Shown here in pieces: positions 1 to 6,217 of a stretch of 11,319 nucleotides of DNA. Both the position numbers and the translations under genes were made by a program. The notes under the pieces are model-generated. The model did no database searches and was not told where the DNA came from. It was given only the letters and a program-made list of their open reading frames with translations. Within the stretch, counting starts at the first letter, position 1; every line of letters starts with the position of its first letter. This stretch comes from Prevotellaceae bacterium (GTDB lineage Bacteria; Bacteroidota; Bacteroidia; Bacteroidales; UBA932), in the NCBI GenBank assembly GCA_031287815.1, contig JAITSM010000162.1, positions 1 through 11,319 of the forward strand, given 5' to 3'.

Positions 1-49
1 ATTAGCACATTAGTCACATTAGCACATTAAAATTAAAAATTAAATACAA
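1..49. repeat. Short AT-rich direct repeats upstream of the first gene
   Basis: The first 30 bases repeat an 8-9 base unit of the form CACATTAG three times, and then give way to a run of AATTAAA-type repeats. No TAnnTTTG promoter box is complete inside the window, so the promoter of the first gene probably lies off the left edge. The same kind of short simple repeat occurs before purM. Confidence 0.6.
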
Positions 50-1492
50 ATGAAAAAATTACTGACGGTTTCCTTAGCCGTATTATTATGCAGCGTATGG
101 ATAGAAGCTGCATCGCAGAAAAAAAGCGCTGCCCCGAAGACGGGGTATGCTATCGAAGTCCAAATTACCGGCGCAAAACAAAATGAGCTGGTGCGGCTGA
201 ACCGCTACGTAAATGCGGAAACCGCCCCACTCGATTCACTTCAGCTGGACGCCGGCGGGAAAGTTATATTTAAAGGCGAACAACCGCTTATGGCCGGCAT
301 GTACGACATCAACGTAGGTGAAAGCAAGGTGGATTTCTTTATTACCGACGGCACGCCGCAACGCTTTTCGATAACGTTCGACCTGGCGCAGGTGCTGCCT
401 TCGCTCACCGTGAAAGGGTCGCCGGAAAACGAAGGCTTTGCCGGTTATATGCATTTTATCAGCACTGTCCGGCAACTTGCCCAACGGCTTCAAGAACGGA
501 TGCAGCTCTACCGGCAAAATCCCGACTCGGCCTACTCCATTACCGCACAGATGCAGCAAATAAACCAGCAGGTCAAGGAACGTATCAGCGGTATCCAGGA
601 GGATTTCCCGGGCACCACGCTGTCGTTCTTTTTCCAGTCCATGCAGGAGCCGGAAGCGCCGGAGCCGAATATCTCCCCCATGTCGCCCAACCCCGACTCG
701 TTGCGGCAGGCTTACTTTATGAACTTTTATAAAGAACATTTTTTTGACAATATAAATTTCTCCGACGTGCGCCTGCTGCGCATTCCGGTACTGACCAATT
801 TATTCTCCACGTACTTTGCACAAGTGCTTCCGCCGGAAAAAGAGGTGTTGCAGGCGCAAGTAGCTTTTTTGGTTGACAAAGCCAAAGTAAACCGGGAAGT
901 GTACGAATTTACGGTACGCTACCTTTACAACTTTTTCCGCAATGCGCCCTATCCCGAAATAGAACCTGTTGCGTTGGATATTGCCGATAAATATGTGGTG
1001 CTGGACGCCGATGCATGGACCGACGAAGCCTATGTTTCCAAAGTGAGGGAAGCCGCAAGGCTGGATAAACTGAATCCCTTCGGCTCGACAGCTACCAACT
1101 TGAAACTGCAAGACCCGAACGGGCAATTCATCGAACTGCACGACGTACAGGCGCCCTACACGGTACTGTATTTCTTCAATCCGTTGTGCGGAACCTGCGC
1201 AATGGTAACCCCTATCCTTTGGGAAACCTATCAGGAGTACCGCAACAAGGGGTTGCAGGTATATGCCGTGTATGTAGACAAAAACAAAACGGACTGGCTG
1301 CCCTACATTACCGAAAAATACCAATTCGACTGGATCAATGTCTGGTCGCCGGACGAAACCGAAAATATCTATGCCAAGTACGACATCCACGCCATCCCGA
1401 CAATCTATTTGCTGGATAACGAGAAAAAGATTGTCTTGAAAAATACTACTATCGACCAATTAAAAACAACTTTACCGACACTACTGCCGTGA
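50..1492 (+). CDS. Exported thioredoxin-like protein with DUF4369/DUF5106-type N-terminal regions
   Basis: The 480-residue protein is probably exported to the periplasm or outer-membrane periphery and works as a thiol-disulfide protein. Residues 1-20 form a signal peptide: a KK start, a hydrophobic core and AAS near the likely cleavage site. Residues about 33-125 look like the beta-rich DUF4369 domain. Residues about 126-330 are helical and polar, as in DUF5106. Residues about 345-480 are a thioredoxin fold of the TlpA/ResA type, with the redox motif C380-G-T-C383 after FFNP and the cis-proline stretch HAIPT near residue 448. Many Bacteroidota proteins share this order, and their substrates are mostly unknown. 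The stop overlaps the start of the exonuclease downstream by four bases, so the two are probably co-transcribed. The family assignment is by pattern only; the CxxC motif is directly visible. Confidence 0.88.
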   Translation: MKKLLTVSLAVLLCSVWIEAASQKKSAAPKTGYAIEVQITGAKQNELVRLNRYVNAETAPLDSLQLDAGGKVIFKGEQPLMAGMYDINVGESKVDFFITDGTPQRFSITFDLAQVLPSLTVKGSPENEGFAGYMHFISTVRQLAQRLQERMQLYRQNPDSAYSITAQMQQINQQVKERISGIQEDFPGTTLSFFFQSMQEPEAPEPNISPMSPNPDSLRQAYFMNFYKEHFFDNINFSDVRLLRIPVLTNLFSTYFAQVLPPEKEVLQAQVAFLVDKAKVNREVYEFTVRYLYNFFRNAPYPEIEPVALDIADKYVVLDADAWTDEAYVSKVREAARLDKLNPFGSTATNLKLQDPNGQFIELHDVQAPYTVLYFFNPLCGTCAMVTPILWETYQEYRNKGLQVYAVYVDKNKTDWLPYITEKYQFDWINVWSPDETENIYAKYDIHAIPTIYLLDNEKKIVLKNTTIDQLKTTLPTLLP

Positions 1493-2256
1493 GATTAAAC
1501 CTGAAGAACCCTATTGTTTTTTTTGATGTCGAAACCACCGGGCTGGATATCGCAAAAGACCGGATAGTAGAAATAAGCATTCTGAAAATATTGCCCGATC
1601 ACAGCGAAGAATGTAAAACGCGCCGTATCAATCCAACCATTCCTATTCCCAAAGCCGTGCAAGCGCTGCACGGCATTACCGACGCCGACGTGGTGGACTG
1701 CCCGACGTTCCCCGAAGTGGCGAAGAGTTTGGCGGCTTATATGGAAGGATGCGATATTGCCGGCTACAATGCGCTTAAATTCGACATTCCCATTTTAGCC
1801 GAAGAATTTATCCGCGCCGGCGTGCGCTTCGATTTCCGCAAACACAAGCTAATAGACGTGCAGGCTATATTTTATAAAATGGAGCCGCGTACGCTTTCCG
1901 GCGCTTACAGGTTTTATTGTAACAAAGTACTGGAAAACGCACACAGCGCCGAAGCCGATACGCGGGCTACCTACGAAGTATTGCAAGCCCAGTTAGACAA
2001 ATATGATACGCTACAAAACGACATGGCGCATCTCTCCGCCTTATCCAATGACAAACGGCAACTGGACTATGCCGGGCGCTTTGTGCTTGATGATAATGGG
2101 GACGCTGTAATCACTTTCGGCAAGCACAAAGGCAAGCGCGTAACGGAGGTGCTGAAAGAAGAACCAACCTACTACACATGGATAATGACGAGCGACTTCA
2201 CGCTTGACACCAAGCGGGCGCTTACCGAGCTGAAATTACAACAATTTGGGAAGTAG
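1489..2256 (+). CDS. DnaQ-like DEDDh 3'-5' exonuclease with ExoX-like C-terminal domain
   Basis: This 255-residue protein is a predicted 3'-5' exonuclease of the DnaQ/ExoX group. The catalytic residues are all in place: ExoI FFDVETTG (D13, E15), ExoII NALKFDIPIL (D99) and ExoIII HSAEADTRA (H152, D157). Residues about 205-240 (FGKHKGKR, then YYTWIM) match the small C-terminal domain found in ExoX-type exonucleases. It starts at GTG, which overlaps the TGA stop of the thioredoxin-like gene (GTGA, 1489-1492). This implies translational coupling, since no separate ribosome-binding site is evident. Members act on single-stranded DNA 3' ends in repair, but the sequence does not reveal the exact role here. 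It is not the polymerase III epsilon subunit by length or domain order, so no symbol is given. Confidence 0.9.
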   Translation: MRLNLKNPIVFFDVETTGLDIAKDRIVEISILKILPDHSEECKTRRINPTIPIPKAVQALHGITDADVVDCPTFPEVAKSLAAYMEGCDIAGYNALKFDIPILAEEFIRAGVRFDFRKHKLIDVQAIFYKMEPRTLSGAYRFYCNKVLENAHSAEADTRATYEVLQAQLDKYDTLQNDMAHLSALSNDKRQLDYAGRFVLDDNGDAVITFGKHKGKRVTEVLKEEPTYYTWIMTSDFTLDTKRALTELKLQQFGK

Positions 2257-2268
2257 ATGAAATTTTGT

Positions 2269-2299
2269 TTTGATACTTCTGAAAAAAATACTACCTTTG
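2269..2299 (+). promoter_or_regulatory. Bacteroidota promoter for tRNA-Lys
   Basis: A -33 TTTG (2269-2272) is followed after exactly 19 bases by TACCTTTG (2292-2299), the Bacteroidota -7 consensus TAnnTTTG. The box ends 28 bases before the mature tRNA. The short leader contains a perfect 7-bp hairpin with a GAA loop (2304-2320). Confidence 0.85.
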
Positions 2300-2327
2300 C
2301 ATCCGCTTTTGAAAAAAGCGCCGGAAC

Positions 2328-2403
2328 GATTCGCTAGCTCAGCTGGTAGAGCACAACACTTTTAATGTTGGGGTCCCGGGTTCGAGCCCCGGGCGGATCA
2401 CCA
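2328..2403 (+). tRNA. tRNA-Lys (anticodon TTT)
   Basis: This 76-nt tRNA has an encoded CCA end. The acceptor stem GATTCGC pairs with GCGGATC (one T-G wobble), with A as discriminator at 2400 and CCA at 2401-2403. The D-arm contains AGCTCAGCTGGTAGAGC. The anticodon arm is a CAACA/TGTTG stem around the loop CTTTTAA, giving anticodon TTT for AAA/AAG lysine codons. The T-arm is CCGGG/CCCGG around TTCGAGC. Its 3' end appears to have served as an integration site; see the 12-bp repeat at 4516. Confidence 0.97.
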
Positions 2404-2406
2404 AAC
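2395..2406 (+). repeat. Putative attL: tRNA 3'-end copy of GGATCACCAAAC
   Basis: The last nine bases of the tRNA plus the next three form GGATCACCAAAC, which recurs exactly at 4516-4527. An integrase remnant follows directly. This fits the usual pattern of tRNA-targeted elements, in which the 3' end of the tRNA is the crossover region. A 12-bp core is short, so this is an inference. Confidence 0.55.
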
Positions 2407-2441
2407 CCCGTTTCTAAAAATCAAATTAGAAGCGGGTTTTT
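2404..2441 (+). terminator. Rho-independent terminator after tRNA-Lys
   Basis: CCCGTTTCTAA (2407-2417) pairs with TTAGAAGCGGG (2426-2436) as an 11-bp stem with one T-G wobble and an 8-base loop. A run of five T follows on the plus strand. It sits immediately after the CCA end. Confidence 0.8.
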
Positions 2442-3050
2442 GTTTCAGCGTATGGGATACAGCGCGCCAATTCAGAACTGATTGAAAAAGGATTGAAAGA
2501 AAGCACTATTGATAAATTCCATGCTACCACTGTCGCCTATATTGCGAGGGCTATACGTTTAGACTTATTTCCTATAGAGAAAAACCCATACTTAAAGTTT
2601 AAAAGAAAGCGTCCAAGATACCATGACAGAAAATATCTCACGCAGGAGGAGCTGGCACAAATAGAGATGAGGGAATTTCCTATTCCGAGATTGCAATTTG
2701 TCAAAGATATGTTCCTGTTCTCTTGCTACACCGGTTTGGCGTATTCCGACATCTCGGAGCTTCGCCCGGCGAACATAGTAGAAGAACACGGCCGGGAATT
2801 TATAAAGACACACCGGATAAAGACTGATGAGAGGGCGCTGGTACTCCTGCTGACAAAAGCCAAAGAAATCCTTAAAAAGTACGAGGGCCAAAGGCAGGGC
2901 TTTTGCTTCCCGATAGTATCAAATCAAAAGACGAACGCCTATCTTAAGGAAATAGCCGACCTCTCCGGCATTTCCCAAAACCTCACCTTCCACATGGCCC
3001 GGCACACGTGGGAAAACTGGAAACTTAGAATCTTTAAATCGATTTTTTAA
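2430..3050 (+). pseudogene. Tyrosine integrase remnant, both ends missing
   Basis: The frame is open from 2430, and its first usable start is TTG at 2493. It encodes the middle of a Bacteroidota tyrosine recombinase. First comes part of the N-terminal SAM-like domain (KGLKESTIDKFHATTVAYIARAI), then NPYLKFKRKRPRYHDRKYLTQEEL leading into the catalytic domain. The family motif FSCYTGLAYSDISEL follows, and then the HxxR box HMARHT (residues 167-172 counted from TTG). The reading then changes to unrelated sequence and stops 14 codons later. The final His box and the nucleophilic tyrosine are therefore absent, as is most of the DNA-binding N-terminus. About 200 residues remain of the roughly 400 normal for the family, so it cannot be an active recombinase. 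Its place directly after the tRNA marks the edge of a decayed integrated element. Confidence 0.85.
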
Positions 3051-3077
3051 GCTTTGCAAAAAAAGTAAAGCCTGAAC

Positions 3078-3737
3078 TCACAGCAATATTTCTACCCCCG
3101 CCTTAACTCCGATATGGTAAGGCTTCCCGAGCGTGATATTATTATCGCCCCCGACAAATTTAAAATAGCCCATTCGCTGGCTGTAATCAAACATCAATTT
3201 CAACACAAACCTTTCTGATATTTTATATCCTCCGCCAATATCCGCTATAATATTCACGGCGTTTCTACCCTTTAATGTCGGAAAAGCATTAGCTTCATCC
3301 CCCACAAACAAAGTTAGCCCATAATTATAAGCCGCCCCCGCATTCGCCGATAGCAACACCTTCCCAAAATAATGTTCATACCCCAACAAAACAGGCATGG
3401 ACAAACTGCCATATTTTATATTAAAAAAAACCAATCTAACACTCCTGTCATCGGAATACCATCCGGAAGTAAAATCATAGGACTCATTTGTATAATATAT
3501 TCCCGAAGAAAATTTCAATCCAAATAGAATCCTGTATCCAACCTTGCAGCCAAAACTATACCCCGTTTTAAATTTAGACTTTAGAGATTCTGTAGAAATA
3601 TATTGATTATCAGAAGTTCTAAACTCCATGTCCTCACTCGTGGCGCCGGAAAACAAAACCCCCACTTCAGGAGTAACACTCCATTGCGCCGTTGCTATGG
3701 CGGGTAAAAATAAAATTAACAGTAATAGTTTTTTCAT
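3078..3737 (-). CDS. Small outer-membrane beta-barrel protein (porin-family type)
   Basis: This 219-residue protein begins with a signal peptide (MKKLLLLILFLPAIATAQ, cleavage expected after TAQ). It continues as alternating amphipathic strands rich in Tyr, Phe and Gly, for example VGYRILFGLKFSSGIYY, SMPVLLGYEHYFGKVLLSANAG, and a closing strand ending VGVEILL-like at the C-terminus. This is the pattern of the 8-strand outer-membrane barrels common in Bacteroidota (OMP_b-brl type). I chose the ATG at 3737 because it directly precedes the signal peptide; an upstream in-frame ATG at 3821 would bury it behind 28 polar residues. No TAnnTTTG box was found in the 110 bases upstream. It converges with the integrase remnant and may belong to the decayed element. 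Its ligand or function is unknown. Confidence 0.82.
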   Translation of the reverse strand: MKKLLLLILFLPAIATAQWSVTPEVGVLFSGATSEDMEFRTSDNQYISTESLKSKFKTGYSFGCKVGYRILFGLKFSSGIYYTNESYDFTSGWYSDDRSVRLVFFNIKYGSLSMPVLLGYEHYFGKVLLSANAGAAYNYGLTLFVGDEANAFPTLKGRNAVNIIADIGGGYKISERFVLKLMFDYSQRMGYFKFVGGDNNITLGKPYHIGVKAGVEILL

Positions 3738-3824
3738 GGGTTTTTGTTTTTTATTTAATAATTTTTTGAGACTTTGCAGAACATCGAAAAAAAAACACCG
3801 CCACCATTTTCCTAAGGCCACGAA

Positions 3825-3863
3825 GATGATGGCATAACTCTGATCTCAGAGTTATTTATCATC
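3825..3863 (-). terminator. Large palindrome at the end of the toxin gene, probable terminator
   Basis: ATAACTCTGA (3834-3843) and TCAGAGTTAT (3846-3855) are perfect 10-base inverted repeats with a 2-base centre. Outer arms GATGAT/ATCATC extend the palindrome to 39 bases with a 3x2 internal mismatch. It overlaps the toxin stop codon (3852-3854). There is no long T-run on the minus strand, so it may instead be a transcript-stabilising hairpin or a protein-binding palindrome. Confidence 0.5.
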
Positions 3864-4130
3864 ATAGTGTCCCCATAGCGCAATAACGTGTATTGTTACA
3901 TCTTCGTTTTCTATTGTGTAAATCATGCGATGCTTATCATCAATCCGGCGCGACCATAGCCTCGCTTGTTGATATTTTAGTGGCTTAGGCTTCCCGGTTC
4001 CTGTTTGCGGGTGCTGTTTCAGTTCCTCGAATAGCGCAAAAATTTTCTTCAATAGCTGTTTATTGCCAGCTTTTATATGGGTTTCCAAATCATGCTCGGC
4101 ATCGGGCAGTAATATTAATCGATAGGTCAT
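3852..4130 (-). CDS. Txe/YoeB-family toxin (RelE-like mRNA interferase)
   Basis: The 92-residue product has the YoeB signature. GTGKPKPLKY (residues 44-53) precedes LWSRRIDDKHRMIY (58-71), and the protein ends with GHYDDK. Known family members cut mRNA on the ribosome and are held inactive by a YefM/Phd-type antitoxin. By comparison with E. coli YoeB, the arginine (R68) and the C-terminal His-Tyr (H88, Y89) are present. The position equivalent to the catalytic Glu46 (GKPEP in E. coli) is lysine here (K49). This might lower activity. The start overlaps the antitoxin stop as ATGA (4127-4130), so the pair is translationally coupled with the antitoxin first. Family assignment is firm; toxicity is not shown. 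Confidence 0.92.
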   Translation of the reverse strand: MTYRLILLPDAEHDLETHIKAGNKQLLKKIFALFEELKQHPQTGTGKPKPLKYQQARLWSRRIDDKHRMIYTIENEDVTIHVIALWGHYDDK

Positions 4131-4384
4131 AGCCCCATTTTCCCCCTCAATTCTTCTAAGGTATAGTCTTTGCCCTTCCCCTCTTTAATTTCTTGCAAAC
4201 CTTTGTCTATTCTCGCCTTCAACGCGGGAGATAAAAACAAATCCTCATCATCCACCGGATTAAGAATATATGCCTGTTTCCGGCCGCGTCGGAGAATAAT
4301 CCTCACTCCGCTGTCCGCAAGGTCGAAATAATCCTTTTGTTTTGTTCGGAATTCCCGACTTGAAACTTGAATAACCTGTTCCAT
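4127..4384 (-). CDS. YefM/Phd-type antitoxin
   Basis: The product of 85 residues begins MEQVIQVSSREFRTKQ, followed by YFDLADSGVRIILRRGRKQAYIL (a Phd/YefM DNA-binding fold). Its acidic C-terminal part (KEGKGKDYTLEELRGKMGL) is expected to wrap the toxin. I prefer the ATG at 4384. The longer frame from 4411 would begin at about the expected transcription start and overlap the operator. In this family the antitoxin, alone or with the toxin, represses its own promoter. The TACCAA/TTGGTA half-sites just upstream fit that. It overlaps the toxin gene by four bases. Confidence 0.9.
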   Translation of the reverse strand: MEQVIQVSSREFRTKQKDYFDLADSGVRIILRRGRKQAYILNPVDDEDLFLSPALKARIDKGLQEIKEGKGKDYTLEELRGKMGL

Positions 4385-4405
4385 AATCTTTACAAATTTT
4401 ACGCA

Positions 4406-4450
4406 TACCAATTTTGGTACAAAGATATAACATGTTTCTTAAAATACCAA
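4406..4450 (-). promoter_or_regulatory. Promoter and operator of the YefM/YoeB-type operon
   Basis: Reading the minus strand, TTGG (4450-4447) is followed after 19 bases by TATCTTTG (4427-4420), a good Bacteroidota promoter. Next to the -7 box is an inverted repeat TACCAA-TT-TTGGTA (4406-4419), which would cover the transcription start. A third TACCAA half-site (4445-4450) covers the -33 element. The arrangement suggests autorepression by the antitoxin. Confidence 0.75.
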
Positions 4451-4515
4451 GAAATGGAAAGAAACACCGAAAATGCCATCTTATTACCTTCTTTTCTGAT
4501 GCCAGGAAAATGATA

Positions 4516-4527
4516 GGATCACCAAAC
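4516..4527 (+). repeat. Putative attR: second copy of GGATCACCAAAC
   Basis: This is an exact 12-base direct repeat of the tRNA-Lys 3' end (2395-2406), in the same orientation, 2121 bases away. A strong plus-strand terminator lies 31 bases beyond it with no plus-strand gene to serve. That is what would remain if the original tRNA terminator had been pushed away by an insertion. Confidence 0.55.
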
Positions 4528-4558
4528 GCACAACCAACCATTGCGAAAAAGAAAGCAG

Positions 4559-4591
4559 GCCGCCGCAAAGAATTGCGGCGGCTTGTTTTTT
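4559..4591 (+). terminator. Strong terminator without an adjacent plus-strand gene
   Basis: GCCGCCGCAA (4559-4568) and TTGCGGCGGC (4573-4582) form a perfect 10-bp stem with AGAA loop, followed by TTGTTTTTT. On the minus strand the flank is pyrimidine-rich, so weak bidirectional action is possible. The likely explanation is the displaced terminator of tRNA-Lys. Between 4385 and 4815 I see only the toxin-antitoxin promoter, the 12-bp repeat and two terminators, and no gene. Confidence 0.85.
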
Positions 4592-4626
4592 GCGAGTGTC
4601 CAAATTTAAAGAATATAGCATTTGTG

Positions 4627-4658
4627 CAAAAAACAGCAAGCGCATTACTGCGCTTGCT
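4627..4658 (-). terminator. Terminator of the secreted FISUMP-like gene
   Basis: Perfect 10-base arms AGCAAGCGCA and TGCGCTTGCT flank a 4-base loop. On the minus strand the hairpin is followed by GTTTTTTGCA. It lies about 160 bases after the stop of the gene at 4816. The AT-rich stretch between holds no convincing ORF. Confidence 0.78.
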
Positions 4659-4815
4659 GCCCGCGTTGTTTATGCTCTTTCGCTTTTATTCCGTTCTGAA
4701 ATTTCGACAAGTTCTACGACAAAAAATAAAACTCCACATTACGCGTCTATATCAAAGAACTTAAATATGATTTTAATAATTTGTGTAAATATAGCGATTT
4801 TTTGATACATTATCA

Positions 4816-5814
4816 TCAATTTTTTACACACAGTACATTCACAAGAGTAGATTTACTACTGGGGTTTTGCATCCGTGCCACGTAAAAGGTCCCACTTCTA
4901 AAGCCAGCGTATCCGCAACATCCGGTAGCGGCGGCACAGCAGTCTGATACGTTCGAGTACCCCGATTGGCAGGTATATCCACCGGACACGCCGTTTGATG
5001 CGTTATATTCATTCGACGACCACCATTTATTAAGCAGAGTTCGAAACATACCAGCACTAGTAATGCAACACAGCTCTGTATTGTTGGGCCAGCGCCATCC
5101 CACCGGGCAATAATTATTCGGTAACCATGGGGATGAGCCATTGGTTGCACTCTGAACGTACAAGGTCGAACCATTACAACTAATCGTTGTAGATCCTTTG
5201 TCTGTACCCACCGTCGGAATAATGCCGTTAATAGTATTATTGACATACGTAGGACAAAAAGTCGCATCAGTAACGGTCTTAAACGTTTGACCGGAAGCCA
5301 GCGTGAAGCTTGTGGCATTTACCGTAACCGTGCTGTTATCCGTATAAGTAATAATAAACGGAATGGTGCCGGTCAGCGTCAAATCGCGCTGGGTAGAAAA
5401 CTTAATAGTGGGCGGGCAGTCGGAAACATAGGCGCACCAATTGAACTGGACAGGGACGTTGCTTAGTTGTACGGTTACCGTAGCATTGTAAGTACCGGAG
5501 CTTCCCGACGTGCCTTGCAACCAAAAGCCTTTGTCGTTTCCTGTTTCGCGCGAAGGAGTGCCGGCAGTAGCTGTAGGCGTTCCGGAAACCAATGCGCGCG
5601 TCCAACTTCCAGACGGAGCATTGTCGATTACTTCGCGATAATCTACCCACACCCATACTTTGGAGTTGTACGTGCCGGTGCGCGAGCTATTCAACCATGA
5701 TACATTAAATGTAACGGCGTTGTTTTTTGCACTAACAGGCGTAACGGTAACGCCACTTTGTGCACTTGCTACAACGCTTGCAAGCATTGCAAAGAAGAAG
5801 AAAATTTTATTCAT
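4816..5814 (-). CDS. Secreted protein: VTVTP-type N-terminal region and FISUMP-like C-terminal domain
   Basis: This 332-residue exported protein has a signal peptide (residues 1-19, ending ASAQ). The region of about 21-135 is shared with the partial gene at 11008: VTVTPVS, VTFNVSW, KVWVWVDY, then VSG..TATAG and a GF motif. It ends with FNWCAYVSDCPP. The Thr/Val/Asn-rich middle (about 140-220) looks like beta-sandwich or linker sequence. The C-terminal part (about 205-332) resembles the FISUMP fold, a C-type-lectin-like surface domain of Bacteroidota and Fibrobacter. CPVGWRWPNNTELC (236-249), WWSSNEYNASNG (264-275) and a closing VLCVKN support this. It is cysteine-rich, with CC pairs at several points, so disulfides are likely. 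A promoter at 6218-6248 and a roughly 400-nt structured leader precede it. A role as surface or secreted binding protein is inferred from the family; no ligand can be named. Confidence 0.85.
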   Translation of the reverse strand: MNKIFFFFAMLASVVASAQSGVTVTPVSAKNNAVTFNVSWLNSSRTGTYNSKVWVWVDYREVIDNAPSGSWTRALVSGTPTATAGTPSRETGNDKGFWLQGTSGSSGTYNATVTVQLSNVPVQFNWCAYVSDCPPTIKFSTQRDLTLTGTIPFIITYTDNSTVTVNATSFTLASGQTFKTVTDATFCPTYVNNTINGIIPTVGTDKGSTTISCNGSTLYVQSATNGSSPWLPNNYCPVGWRWPNNTELCCITSAGMFRTLLNKWWSSNEYNASNGVSGGYTCQSGYSNVSDCCAAATGCCGYAGFRSGTFYVARMQNPSSKSTLVNVLCVKN

Positions 5815-5878
5815 ACTATTATTATTTAAGGTTTATAGTTTCATGTTTAAAGTTTATCGGCATTTTGTCTATGTTCTG

Positions 5879-5961
5879 TTTTCGCAGCATTGGGGCTGTT
5901 TTCAAACACAAACTTTTTTATAAAACAACCCCCTCGCTGCGATTTTTCTGTCGCTGCCAAT
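5879..5961 (-). repeat. 83-nt conserved leader element, copy 1
   Basis: On the minus strand this begins ATTGGCAGCGA and ends GCTGCGAAAA. It aligns to 10899-10981 over its whole length with few changes and short indels. It can fold as an outer GCAGC/GCTGC stem around GGGGTTGTTTT paired with AAAACAGCCCC (one T-G wobble). A conserved loop contains AAAAGTTTGTGTTTG. A preceding GCGA/TCGC mini-hairpin with an 8-base loop overlaps the outer stem, so the two structures are partly exclusive. Confidence 0.8.
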
Positions 5962-6051
5962 AAGCACAAAAACATTTTTTGTTTTTGTGTTTTAATCACG
6001 TTTAATTTTTACTTTCGGTAAAATAAAAATTAAACGTGAACTCAACTCATC

Positions 6052-6156
6052 ATTTGTAAGGTCATCGACTACCCGTAATCATATAAGCAAAAGTCCACGT
6101 TCTGCATGGATTTAGGCCCGATTTATGATTACTAAAACTGTCGATGTTTTACAAAT
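6052..6156 (-). ncRNA. Long rod structure in leader copy 1
   Basis: Nested inverted repeats occur in order from the outside: ATTTGTAA/TTACAAAT (8 bp), CATCGAC/GTCGATG (7 bp), GTAATCAT/ATGATTAC (8 bp) and AAGTCCA/TGGATTT (7 bp, one G-T), closing a 9-base loop. The first three helices are perfect. The arms are separated by asymmetric internal loops, giving a rod of 105 nt. Confidence 0.7.
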
Positions 6157-6217
6157 TAAATACAAGCCGGCATAATAATTATGCCTTTTCAAAATAAGAA
6201 TGAACGTTCTGTCGGTG

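Larger units (their letters stand above)
5815..6211 (-). ncRNA. Structured ~400-nt 5' leader RNA of the FISUMP-like gene (copy 1)
   Basis: Between the promoter and the start codon no ORF is convincing, but complementary segments are dense. Listed in transcript order, they are: a 7-bp hairpin (6169-6185); a long rod (6052-6156); a perfect 15-bp hairpin (5997-6011 with 6024-6038); a perfect 10-bp hairpin with five-base loop (5965-5974 with 5980-5989); and the 83-nt element (5879-5961) shared with the leader at 10899. The same order of parts is found upstream of the paralogous gene at 11008. The transcription start is estimated from the -7 box. Whether the RNA regulates the gene in cis or is processed into a free RNA cannot be decided from sequence. 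Confidence 0.65.

Noticed and set aside
800..1459. 219-codon minus-strand frame opposite the thioredoxin-like gene
   Set aside because: It is antisense to a gene with a clear signal peptide and CxxC motif, and its product has no recognisable domain.
4127..4411. Longer antitoxin from the ATG at 4411
   Set aside because: It would start at about the expected transcription start and overlap the operator. The ATG at 4384 gives the usual family N-terminus.
4660..4800. Minus-strand frame ending VELVEISERNKSERA before the terminator
   Set aside because: The frame is only about 22 codons long with an upstream stop and no start, so it cannot be supported as a gene.
4816..5814. Target protein of a diversity-generating retroelement
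   Set aside because: The C-type-lectin-like fold is suggestive, but there is no reverse transcriptase and no template repeat matching the C-terminal region in the window.
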